Assembly: GCA_042088665.1 (NCBI GenBank)
Contig: JBELMB010000022.1
Location: 1-45,436 of the forward strand
Length of the DNA: 45,436 nt
Source: JBELMB01 sp042088665
GTDB lineage: Bacteria > Pseudomonadota > Alphaproteobacteria > Rhodobacterales > Rhodobacteraceae
Direction: 5' to 3'
The first letter of the stretch is position 1; the number at the start of each line of letters is the position of its first letter. This document shows, in pieces, positions 29,881 to 38,418 of this stretch. The position numbers and the translations under genes are program-made. Below the pieces are notes generated by a model that was not told where the DNA came from, did no database searches, and was given only the letters and a program-made list of their open reading frames with translations.

Positions 29881-32800
29881 ATGCCGACGACGACCGTTTT
29901 CACCGACACAAACGCCTCCAAGGCTTGGACCACGCGCGCTGTCACGCGCGATGACAGCGGTGCAGTGACCGGACGGGTTACTGATTTCGACAACGGCGTG
30001 CGGATCACCGAAACCGTGGTCGGTGGCGTGGTGGTTGCGCGGGACCGCGTAGACCTTGGGGCCGGGGCGGGGGGTGCACAGCCTTGGTCATCGGTCGCGG
30101 AGGTGTTTTCGCCGACCGGTGTCTTGCTGGAAAAGACCGTGGTGCTGGACGATGGCAGCGACCGCAAGGAAACCTTTAACGCGAACGGCGTGGTGGTCCG
30201 CCGGGAGTATACCGACGCGGGCAACGTCAATGCCTTTGATGTGGACACGCGGGTCGAGGTGTTTGACGACGCTGGCGTGCTCTTGTCGGAAACGGTGACA
30301 CGGGACGATGGGACCGTCATCGCCAACACGTTTACGAGCGGCATGTTGAGCCGGGTTGCCATCGAAGACAGCAGCGGCGCGCATGGCTGGACCGAAATCT
30401 CTCGCGATCTGGACGGCACCGGCGCCGTGACGCGACAGGTCAAGGTCCAGAGCGACGGGGTTCGGATCACCGAGACGGTCACCAACGGCGTGATCACCGA
30501 ACGCTTCAAGGAAGACCTCTCCACCTCGCCTGCCGGCGGGGCCGAAAGCTGGACCACCCTTCGCGAGACCTTTGACGCGGGTGGCGTGCTGATAACGCGT
30601 GTGACCGAACAGGACGACGGCATCGTCAGAACAGAGCATTTCACCGACGGCGTGCTGCGCATCCAGGAACAGACGGATCCGCAGGACGCGAACCCGAACT
30701 GGGAGACGCGCCGCCTTGACTTTGACAGTGAAGGCCGCCTGACCGAGGAAACCCTGCTGACCGACGAAGGCGTCGGGGTGAGCAAGATGTTCGACATCAA
30801 CGGCTCGGTGAGCTTGCTCGCCTTGTTGGACGTCGATGGTGTCCGGCCCTGGAGCACGTCCGACAGCGAGTACGACAGCTCGGGCGCGCTGGTGCAGAAA
30901 GACACCTATTTCGACGACGGCGTTCTCGTGTCCGAAACCTATGACGCGGGTTTGCTGTCGGTGCGCTTGCGCTCGGATCAGAGTTCCGGAGGCACGGACA
31001 AGCCCTGGCAGGAAATCACCGAGACATTCGACGCAACGGGCGCGCTTGTCGGGGAAAGCAGGCTGTTTGACGATGGCACGCGGGAGATCACCCAATACGG
31101 CGCCTCCGGAGAGATCCTTCAGGTCACTCTGGTCGATACGGACGCCGCGCCGGGCAACCCGTGGTCGATGATCGTCACAACCTACCGCGACGGCGAACCC
31201 TTTGAGCGCACCACAACCTATGACGACAACCGGGTGGAGGTCGAGCGCCTCGTCAACGACGATCCGATTGCCGATGCTGACACGGCAACGACCTCTTTTG
31301 GTGTCGGCATCGAGATTGACGTTCTGGATGGTGACACCGACGCGGATGGCGACACGCTGACGATCGTCGAGGTCGCCACCCCAACCAACGGGTTGGCATT
31401 TGTTGACGACAAGACCACGGATGATCCCTCGGATGATGTCGTCGTCTATATCCCGGATCCCGGCTTCTCCGGCACTGAAACCTTCACCTACATAATAGGT
31501 GACGGCGTTGGCGGTTCAGCCGAGGGGGGTATCACGGTCAACGTCGATGGACCGGACACCGTTTTGATCAATGAATTCGCCGCGAACCCGGCGGGTGGCG
31601 ATCCCGACCCCCAGAACATCGAGCTGAAGGGCACCGCAGGCACGTTCTTTTCGGGCTGGTTGTCGACCATCGAAGGCGATTCAGGGGCCAATCCCGGTGT
31701 CATCGACAGCGCCGCGCAGGTGTCTGGCGTGTTCGACTCGAACGGCCTGCTGACAGTAGAGATCCCGGACTATGAAAACCCCAGCTTTACGCTGGTGCTG
31801 TCAAACGATGGCGATTCCAGCCTCATTGGCATGGATGTCGACACCAATAACGACGGGGTCATCGACATGGCCTTTACCCCGGGGTTCCACGTCTATGATG
31901 CCATCGGCCTTGCGGACAGTGTCTCAGACCTTGGCACGCTCTACGGCGCGGCTCTGGGTGGCATCGACCTGCCGTATCATCGCGGTGCAACCTCTAACAA
32001 TAGCGAAGCAGAGCGGATCTTTCGCGATGGCGTGACGAACGATCTCTACTCCCTGATCGTGCTCGGCTCCGACACCGACATCCAGTCCCAGGACGGTACG
32101 GTCTATGCGCCGGGCGATTTCAACAGTGATCCGACCCTGACGACCAACTTCGGGACGGTGAACGAGAGCCTCGTTGACGCATCGGTCGCGCCCGCGGATC
32201 CGATCATCAACGAATTTGTGGCCAACCACACCTCGACCGATACCGAAGAGTTCGTCGAGATCAAAGGTGATGCGAACGCGGATTACTCCGGTTTCACCCT
32301 GTTGGTGATCGAAGGCGACAGCACCGCGCCGGGCACCATCGACCGCGCCTACACGTTGGGCACCACCAATGCCGAAGGCTATTGGACAACCGGCGCGCTC
32401 AACAATCAGCTGGAAAACGGCACCCAGACCTTTGTGCTGGTCGAAGGCTTCACCGGGGCCACCGGCACCGATCTGGACGTAAACGACGATGGTGTCTACG
32501 ACGGCACCATGCCGTGGACGCGGGTCGTGGACACCGTGGCGGTGAACGATGGCGGTGGCAACGATCTGACTTATGCGCCAACGGTGCTGACGCGTGACTT
32601 TGACAGCGTCGGGTTTACAGTGGGCGGGGCGTCACGGATCCCCGATGGCACCAACACCTCCAGTGCGGCTGACTGGGTCAGAAACGATTTTGACGGCGCT
32701 GGCATCCCGTCGCTGGACCCCGGCTCGCCCGATGTGGGGGAGGCGCTGAACACCCCGGGGGCGGCCAACGCAGTCATCTCGCCAATCGCCGACGCGCGGA

Positions 32801-35238
32801 TCAACGAGATCCACTACGACAATGATGGCAGCGATGTGGGCGAGTTCGTCGAGATCCGCACAAATACAGGCGCGGATGTCTCCGACATGGTGCTGGAACT
32901 GTACAACGGGAACAATGGGGAGGTCTACAACAGCTCTACCCTGAGCGCGATCACCCCAACGACCGATGGCACCTATGACTACTACGTGGTCTCCATCTCC
33001 GGCATCCAGAATGGGGCGCCGGATGGCGTGGCATTGTCCAACGCCAATGTGGTCACAGAGTTCCTGAGCTACGAAGGCATCTTCACCGCAACCAATGGCA
33101 TTGCCAACGGCGTGACGTCCACGGACATCGGTGTGTCAGAGACATCGAGCACCAGCGTCGGTTTCTCGCTGCAGCGTCAGGAGGATGGCAGCTGGTGTGA
33201 GCCGATGGATGACACCCCGGGCGTGGCCAATGTGGTTTGTGATGACGACCCGGTTGTCGACGATCCGGTTGTAACGGCGACGCTGATTTCCTCGATTCAG
33301 GGCACCGGCTCCGTCTCGCCGATGGAGGGCCAGACCGTTTCGGTGAATGCGATCGTCACCTATGTGAATTCGACCGGGTTCTTCCTGCAAGAGGAAGAGG
33401 CCGATTATGACGCGATGAGCACCACCTCCGAAGGGATCTATGTCTATACCACTGGGCTGACAATCCCGGACATCGGCGATGGGGTGTCGGTCACCGGCAC
33501 CGTGTCCGAATTCTCTGGCGAAACCCAGATCACAGCGACCCAGATCACCGGGCTGACGGTTGGCAATACCCTGCCGGCTTATACCACGATCAGTCTGGAT
33601 CCGGCATCGGCCATCGACTTCGAGGCGCTCGAAGGGATGCGCGTGGCGGTCGACAGCGGCACCGACGAGGCGCTGCAGGTCATCACCAACTTCAACTTTG
33701 ACCGTTTTGGTGAATTCTGGGTCTCTGCCGGTGAGCAGGTCCAGCCGACACAGCTCTATGATGCACAGACCCAACAGGCGCAGGTTCAGGCCGAAGTTCA
33801 GGCCAATGCAAACGCCAGTCTGCTCATCGACGACAACGACACGGTCCAGAACCCGACCGCCTTCACCTTTGTCCCGAACACCACGGTGGGCGACAACGGC
33901 AACGGCTATCTCGACAGCAGTGACAGCTTTGATGACAGCGGTGCGACCTTCCGCATCGGGACAGAGTTCACCGCCCCGATCACCGGGGTGCTGGACTATG
34001 GGTTTGGCGATTTCCGGGTGCAGCCGGATGCGATGTTCCAGATCGACGAGGCGACGAACGGGGGTGCCCGCCCGGATGCCCCGAACGTGGGGGGCAGCGT
34101 TCAGGTCGCTTCGTTCAATGTGCTGAACTACTTTGACACACCCACCGACAATGGTGCCACCAACCCTGCGGGTCAGGAGCGCGGCGCCGACGACGCAACC
34201 GAATTGCAGCGCCAGCAGGACAAGCTGGTGCAGGCCATGCTGCAGACAGGGGCGGAAGTTCTGGCCCTGCAAGAGATCGAGAACAGCAGCACCGCCGGAA
34301 TAGCGCTCTCGATGGCGCTGCAGGACGCGGCGGATCAATGGGCCTTTGAGGAAGGGTTCATCGCCGATCCATCCGAGGGCAGCCCCTTCCATGACTGGAT
34401 TTTCGTGCGTTACTACGATGACCAGTTCAACGAGATCAGCCAGATCGGCACAGATGCCATTACGACGGGCCTGCTGTACAACAGCGCCTCCTTGCAACTG
34501 GTCGAAAGCGACTTCCACGTCTTTGACGACTCGTCCCATAGCACCGGTCAGCTGAACCGTCCGGTGACGGCGGCGACATTCTCCGACGGGTCCAGCGACT
34601 TCACCGTTGCCTCTGTGCACTTCAAGTCAAAAGGCGGCACCGGGACGGGTGCGAATGCTGATCAGGGTGACGGGCAGGGCAATTGGAACGCGGCGCGGAC
34701 CGGTGCGGCAGAACAGCTTCTGTACTGGCTCGAAGGTGGCGACCCGTCCGATCTTGGCAATGTCGATCCCTTGTCGGGGGACTACTACACAGGCACGGGC
34801 GTGTCGAACGGCAGCTACATCGTCATGGGTGACTTCAACGCCTATAGCAAAGAGGACCCTGTGCAGGTCTTCAGCGAGGCCACGGATGCCGTCACTGGGG
34901 ACCCGCTTTTCGAGGATCTGCTGGCCTTCAACGGGACGGATGTGAATGGCGATCCCCTGTTCGATGGCAGCACCGATGATGCTTACAGCTTTGTCTTTGA
35001 CGGGCAGCAGGGCGCGCTGGATCAGGCCTTTGTGTCGGATGACTTTGCGGGGGCTGTGGCGGATGTCTTTGAATGGCATATCAACGCCGATGAGCCGGAC
35101 TTGTTCCGCTATGATACGACCTTCACTGACCCGGCCTTCTACGCGCCGAATGTCTACGGATCTTCTGATCACGATCCGCTGGTGGTCGGCCTCGACCTGC
35201 TTGCGCCGCCGGTCGATGATCCGCTCTTCGTTGCCTGA
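29881..35238 (+). CDS. ExeM/NucH-like extracellular endonuclease with repeat and lamin-tail domains
   Basis: Giant secreted protein (1785 residues). Residues about 10-458 are a tandem array of roughly nine 45-55-residue units (pattern FDxxGxLxxExxxxDDGxxxxExxxxGxL...PW). A cadherin/Ig-like domain follows (about 459-558, ADADTATTSFGVGIEIDVLD). Three lamin-tail domains begin near 560 (LINEFAANPAGGDPD), 775 (IINEFVANH) and 973 (RINEIHYDNDGSDVGEFVEI). An OB-fold region spans about 1130-1330. The endonuclease/exonuclease/phosphatase domain starts near 1410: ASFNVLNYF, VLALQEIENSS, IVMGDFNAYSKEDP and YGSSDHDPLVVG, with catalytic Asn, Glu, Asp/Asn and Asp-His visible. There is no signal peptide and no RTX block, so the export route is unclear. 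The ATG at 29881 has only a weak ribosome-binding site. Likely roles are extracellular DNA degradation for phosphorus or biofilm turnover. Confidence 0.88.
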   Translation: MPTTTVFTDTNASKAWTTRAVTRDDSGAVTGRVTDFDNGVRITETVVGGVVVARDRVDLGAGAGGAQPWSSVAEVFSPTGVLLEKTVVLDDGSDRKETFNANGVVVRREYTDAGNVNAFDVDTRVEVFDDAGVLLSETVTRDDGTVIANTFTSGMLSRVAIEDSSGAHGWTEISRDLDGTGAVTRQVKVQSDGVRITETVTNGVITERFKEDLSTSPAGGAESWTTLRETFDAGGVLITRVTEQDDGIVRTEHFTDGVLRIQEQTDPQDANPNWETRRLDFDSEGRLTEETLLTDEGVGVSKMFDINGSVSLLALLDVDGVRPWSTSDSEYDSSGALVQKDTYFDDGVLVSETYDAGLLSVRLRSDQSSGGTDKPWQEITETFDATGALVGESRLFDDGTREITQYGASGEILQVTLVDTDAAPGNPWSMIVTTYRDGEPFERTTTYDDNRVEVERLVNDDPIADADTATTSFGVGIEIDVLDGDTDADGDTLTIVEVATPTNGLAFVDDKTTDDPSDDVVVYIPDPGFSGTETFTYIIGDGVGGSAEGGITVNVDGPDTVLINEFAANPAGGDPDPQNIELKGTAGTFFSGWLSTIEGDSGANPGVIDSAAQVSGVFDSNGLLTVEIPDYENPSFTLVLSNDGDSSLIGMDVDTNNDGVIDMAFTPGFHVYDAIGLADSVSDLGTLYGAALGGIDLPYHRGATSNNSEAERIFRDGVTNDLYSLIVLGSDTDIQSQDGTVYAPGDFNSDPTLTTNFGTVNESLVDASVAPADPIINEFVANHTSTDTEEFVEIKGDANADYSGFTLLVIEGDSTAPGTIDRAYTLGTTNAEGYWTTGALNNQLENGTQTFVLVEGFTGATGTDLDVNDDGVYDGTMPWTRVVDTVAVNDGGGNDLTYAPTVLTRDFDSVGFTVGGASRIPDGTNTSSAADWVRNDFDGAGIPSLDPGSPDVGEALNTPGAANAVISPIADARINEIHYDNDGSDVGEFVEIRTNTGADVSDMVLELYNGNNGEVYNSSTLSAITPTTDGTYDYYVVSISGIQNGAPDGVALSNANVVTEFLSYEGIFTATNGIANGVTSTDIGVSETSSTSVGFSLQRQEDGSWCEPMDDTPGVANVVCDDDPVVDDPVVTATLISSIQGTGSVSPMEGQTVSVNAIVTYVNSTGFFLQEEEADYDAMSTTSEGIYVYTTGLTIPDIGDGVSVTGTVSEFSGETQITATQITGLTVGNTLPAYTTISLDPASAIDFEALEGMRVAVDSGTDEALQVITNFNFDRFGEFWVSAGEQVQPTQLYDAQTQQAQVQAEVQANANASLLIDDNDTVQNPTAFTFVPNTTVGDNGNGYLDSSDSFDDSGATFRIGTEFTAPITGVLDYGFGDFRVQPDAMFQIDEATNGGARPDAPNVGGSVQVASFNVLNYFDTPTDNGATNPAGQERGADDATELQRQQDKLVQAMLQTGAEVLALQEIENSSTAGIALSMALQDAADQWAFEEGFIADPSEGSPFHDWIFVRYYDDQFNEISQIGTDAITTGLLYNSASLQLVESDFHVFDDSSHSTGQLNRPVTAATFSDGSSDFTVASVHFKSKGGTGTGANADQGDGQGNWNAARTGAAEQLLYWLEGGDPSDLGNVDPLSGDYYTGTGVSNGSYIVMGDFNAYSKEDPVQVFSEATDAVTGDPLFEDLLAFNGTDVNGDPLFDGSTDDAYSFVFDGQQGALDQAFVSDDFAGAVADVFEWHINADEPDLFRYDTTFTDPAFYAPNVYGSSDHDPLVVGLDLLAPPVDDPLFVA

Positions 35239-35261
35239 GACAGGTTGTTGACAGCCTGAGA

Positions 35262-35295
35262 GGCCGCTCCTGCGAGGGGCGGCCTTGTCTTTTTT
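35262..35295 (+). terminator. intrinsic terminator of the nuclease gene
   Basis: Stem GGCCGCTCC/GGGGCGGCC (one G-T wobble) with loop TGCGA is followed by TTGTCTTTTTT. It lies 24 bases after the stop codon. Confidence 0.85.
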
Positions 35296-35510
35296 CAGGG
35301 CTGTTTCCTGATCTGCGTCGCTGGTTGTGCAGAGAGGTTTCGTCGGTATTGGCTGTCCATGTCATGATCTGGCGCGAGACGAGGCGCGGCTTTGTCAATG
35401 CAACCGGGCACGACCGGTGCCTCCGCGCCCTGGATCAATTTTCAGCCCTGCATGGGACAAGTCGCCCCTGGGGCCTGCCGGATCGCGACGCCGTGGCGTT
35501 GGCGGCCCGG

Positions 35511-36914
35511 TCACGTGGCGTAGCGTGTCGCGCCTCTGCGGGCCATGTCCACGGGGGTCGACAACACAAGCGCCTGATGCGCCCGCTGGTCACAGTTCGC
35601 GCGCGGACAGATCCGGCAGTTGATGCCGATCTCGACCGGTTTCGGATCAGTAAGGTTGAGCGTTTCGGCATATCCCAGCGCGTCCGCATCTTCCTTTGCG
35701 CAGCCCATCGCCACGGCAAGCCGCACGTCCTGCGCATGGCGGGTAAAACTGGGTCGGTCCACCGTGCGCGAAAAGACAAAGAACTGCGACCGGTCCGGCA
35801 TCTCCACCATTTGGGGGACGATGCGGCCCGGCGCCCGGAACGATGTGTGCACTTCAAGCCGGGGACACGCACCGCCGTATTCCGCCAGATGGAAGTCCGT
35901 GGCGTTGAATCGCTTCGTCACGTTTCCCGCCTTGTCGATTCGCAGAAAAAAGAACGACACGCCCTTGGCTCCGCTGCGCTGCAGCGTGGTGGCCCTGTGA
36001 CAGGCCTGTTCAAAGCTCACCCCAAAGCGGGTCGCGAGGTGATCAAAATCGTATTTCGACGCCCGCGCCTCTGCCAGAAAACCGCCGTAGGGCATCAGAA
36101 CCGCGGCGGCGAAGTAGTTCGCAAGCTCCACGCGGCAGCGCGCCTGTCCATTGGGCTCGTCAAACGCGGCCTCGCGCAGGATATCCTCCAGCAGGTCGGC
36201 CTGTTCCAGAAGCCCCGCCACATGCACCAGCTGAAAAACACGGTTGGGATGATCCAATGCTTCGGACAGGCGCACTTCGCCGCGGTCTTCGTCATACTCC
36301 CGCAGAGAGGTGGGCATGTCGGCCACCGGGACCAACCGCACACGCAGGCCGAGGGCCTGTCGCAACCGGGCCTTGAGCGCAAAGTAAAGGTCATCAGTGG
36401 CGATCTCGGCGCCTTCCCAAAACGCTTCGGCCGCCTGTTCGAGACGGGGGAAGTGATTGTGGTTGCGCCGAAAAAAGTTGTGCACCACGGCTTCGGGAGA
36501 ACTCGGCAGCAGGGTTGATGCGCTTTCGCCGGTATTGGCCAGAGACATCAGTTGGTCCGTCGCCGCAAGGTAGGCGCCGTGCAGATGTCTGAAGGCGGCC
36601 GCCAGATCCGGGCTGTGCGCCATGGCGGCGCGCAACTGGGGCAGGTCGGGCCGCACCCCTTCGAACAAGGGATCCTGCAAGGCAGCGCGGATATCGGCGA
36701 GGGCCGCGGTGTCGTCGTCTTCGGCAATGTCACGCCAGTCGACGCCATAGGCTTCGAAAAGTTTCAGAAGAACCGGCACTGAGACCGATCTTTCGTTCTT
36801 TTCCAGAAGGTTGACATAAGAGGTAGAGATCCCCAGCGCGCGTGCCATCTGCACCTGGGTTTGTTCGTGTTCCACGCGCAAGCGGCGCAGGCGGGGGCCG
36901 ACAAAGGTTTTCAT
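35511..36914 (-). CDS. ScfR-type XRE regulator with ImmA/IrrE-like and Cys-rich C terminus
   Basis: Transcription factor of 467 residues. The N-terminal XRE helix-turn-helix spans about 5-60 (QVQMARALGISTSYVNLLEKNERSVS). The long middle region contains the ImmA/IrrE-like part (RVFQLVHVAGLLEQADLLEDIL ... RCRVELANYFAAAVLMPY). The C terminus has the family Cys motif INCRICPRANCDQRAHQA. This matches the short-chain fatty acyl-CoA regulators (ScfR), which include PccR of Rhodobacter sphaeroides and RamB. It is divergent from sgaA-mcl-mtkAB-meh-mct and probably controls that operon in response to an acyl-CoA. I chose ATG 36914 (MKTFVGPRLRRLR); the open frame to 36977 runs through the operator. Confidence 0.88.
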   Translation of the reverse strand: MKTFVGPRLRRLRVEHEQTQVQMARALGISTSYVNLLEKNERSVSVPVLLKLFEAYGVDWRDIAEDDDTAALADIRAALQDPLFEGVRPDLPQLRAAMAHSPDLAAAFRHLHGAYLAATDQLMSLANTGESASTLLPSSPEAVVHNFFRRNHNHFPRLEQAAEAFWEGAEIATDDLYFALKARLRQALGLRVRLVPVADMPTSLREYDEDRGEVRLSEALDHPNRVFQLVHVAGLLEQADLLEDILREAAFDEPNGQARCRVELANYFAAAVLMPYGGFLAEARASKYDFDHLATRFGVSFEQACHRATTLQRSGAKGVSFFFLRIDKAGNVTKRFNATDFHLAEYGGACPRLEVHTSFRAPGRIVPQMVEMPDRSQFFVFSRTVDRPSFTRHAQDVRLAVAMGCAKEDADALGYAETLNLTDPKPVEIGINCRICPRANCDQRAHQALVLSTPVDMARRGATRYAT

Positions 36915-36942
36915 GGTGTATGACAGTATACAATATTTGACA

Positions 36943-36982
36943 AATTTACAATTGTGAGGGTTTGTAAATTCTCGCATTTACA
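36943..36982. promoter_or_regulatory. candidate ScfR operator array
   Basis: Three related heptamers lie in an AT-rich stretch between the divergent genes: ATTTACA (36944-36950), TGTAAAT (36963-36969) and ATTTACA (36976-36982). The first two form an 8-bp inverted repeat AATTTACA/TGTAAATT with a 12-base spacer. PccR of R. sphaeroides binds TTTGCAAA pairs; here TTTGTAAA occurs at 36961-36968. The array lies 29 bases upstream of the regulator's ATG and 73 bases upstream of sgaA. Confidence 0.6.
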
Positions 36983-37055
36983 GCAGGACCCGGTTCCGTT
37001 TCCTGTTTGCCGCGCAATTGGGCAATGTCCACTCAACACCTGAGGAGGACGTATC

Positions 37056-38258
37056 ATGCAATCCGGTCAAAGCTTCTTGTTTATCCCTGGCCCCACCAAC
37101 GTGCCAGAGCCCGTGCGGCAGGCCATGAACGTGCCCATGCAGGACATGCGGGCCTCGGATTTTGGCGATCTGACGCTGCCCCTGTTCGACCGGTTGAAGC
37201 ACGTGTTCAAGACCACCCCGGGTGAGGTCATGCTGTTCCCGGGATCCGGGACGTCGGCGTGGGAAGCGGCGATCACCAACACGCTGAACCCCGGCGACAA
37301 GGTGCTGATGGCGCGCTACGGGCAGTTCTCGACCCTCTGGGTCAAGATGGCAGAGATGCTGGGGCTGGAGCCGATCGTGGTGGATCTGCCCTGGGGCACC
37401 GGCGCGCCGGTCAAGGAATTCGAGCGCATCCTCGGTCGCGACAAGAACGACGAGATCAAGGCCGTCTTTGTCACGCATAACGAGACCGCCACCGGCGTCG
37501 TGTCGGACGTGGCCGCGGTGCGTCAGGCGCTGGACAGTTGCTTTCACGACGCTCTGCTTTTTGTAGATGGTGTCTCGTCGATCGGTTCCATCGATTTCCG
37601 GATGGACGAATGGGGCGTCGACCTTGCCGTGACAGGCAGCCAGAAGGGTCTCATGATGCCGGCGGGGCTGGGCATTCTGGGTGTCAGCCCAAAGGCGCTG
37701 GAGGCCTCGCTGAGCGCGACCATGCGCCGGGCCTATTACGACTTTGCCGACATGCGCAGCTTTAACAAGGACGGCTACTTCCCTTATACACCACCGACAC
37801 CGCTGCTGCATGGCCTGCGGGCGGCGCTGGACATGATCGAGGCAGAAGGTCTGGAGCAGGTCTTTGCCCGTCACGCGCAGCTCGCCGAAGGCATCCGCCG
37901 CGGTGTCGCGGCCTGGGGACTGGACCTGGTGGCGGAACACCGCAGCTACTACTCTGACACAGTGTCCGCGATCCGCGTGCCGGAAGGCGTCGATGCCCGT
38001 GACGTGATGCGCATCGCCTATGACGACTACAACTGTTCCTTCGGGTCGGGGCTTGCCCGGTTGGCAGGCAAGGTGTTCCGCATCGGGCACCTTGGCTCCT
38101 TCAACGAAGGCATGGCCCTGTCCGCGCTGTCACTGGCGGAGTTGTCGCTGATGCGCGCCGGTGCGCAGGTGCCGGTGGGGGCAGGCGTGGCCGCTGCGGC
38201 GGAATGGTTTGCGCAGAGCGCCGCCAGCCCCGACGCTTTTGCGGTCGCCGCGGAATAG
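37056..38258 (+). CDS. sgaA: serine-glyoxylate aminotransferase
   Basis: PLP-dependent class V aminotransferase of 400 residues, converting serine plus glyoxylate to hydroxypyruvate plus glycine. The start FLFIPGPTNVPEPVRQAM is diagnostic. The PLP lysine is in AVTGSQKGLMMPAG, and the phosphate-binding region is MLFPGSGTSAWEAAI. RIGHLGSFNEGMALSALSLAE near the C terminus is typical of serine-glyoxylate transaminases. It is first in the operon with mcl and mtkAB, the serine-cycle arrangement of methylotrophs. The ribosome-binding site GAGGAGGA is strong. Confidence 0.92.
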   Translation: MQSGQSFLFIPGPTNVPEPVRQAMNVPMQDMRASDFGDLTLPLFDRLKHVFKTTPGEVMLFPGSGTSAWEAAITNTLNPGDKVLMARYGQFSTLWVKMAEMLGLEPIVVDLPWGTGAPVKEFERILGRDKNDEIKAVFVTHNETATGVVSDVAAVRQALDSCFHDALLFVDGVSSIGSIDFRMDEWGVDLAVTGSQKGLMMPAGLGILGVSPKALEASLSATMRRAYYDFADMRSFNKDGYFPYTPPTPLLHGLRAALDMIEAEGLEQVFARHAQLAEGIRRGVAAWGLDLVAEHRSYYSDTVSAIRVPEGVDARDVMRIAYDDYNCSFGSGLARLAGKVFRIGHLGSFNEGMALSALSLAELSLMRAGAQVPVGAGVAAAAEWFAQSAASPDAFAVAAE

Positions 38259-38274
38259 AGTCGCCGCGGAATAG
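38244..38274 (+). repeat. 16-bp tandem duplication across the sgaA stop
   Basis: GTCGCCGCGGAATAG occurs at 38244-38258, ending in the sgaA TAG, and again at 38260-38274, with a period of 16. The exact copy indicates a recent small tandem duplication that left the sgaA frame intact. Confidence 0.8.
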
Positions 38275-38358
38275 ACTTGCAAGATCAGGCGAGGGACTGA
38301 CCGCGCAAGACCCCGCGGCGCAACGACTGCTCAATACCCTAAAGACGCAAACTGCTGA

Positions 38359-38378
38359 CCGGGGCCTGCGGGCCCCGG
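38359..38378 (+). repeat. intercistronic hairpin sgaA-mcl
   Basis: Perfect 8-bp stem CCGGGGCC/GGCCCCGG with a TGCG loop, 40 bases before the mcl start. No T-tract follows, so an mRNA processing or stability role is likelier than termination. Confidence 0.6.
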
Positions 38379-38418
38379 GCGGGGCAGGTTTGCGCCAACG
38401 ACCCCGAAAGGACATCCC

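Noticed and set aside
29877..30905. 342-codon Ser/Thr-rich minus-strand open frame
   Set aside because: Antisense shadow of the repeat array of the secreted nuclease; the Ser/Val richness mirrors GAC/ACC codons on the coding strand.
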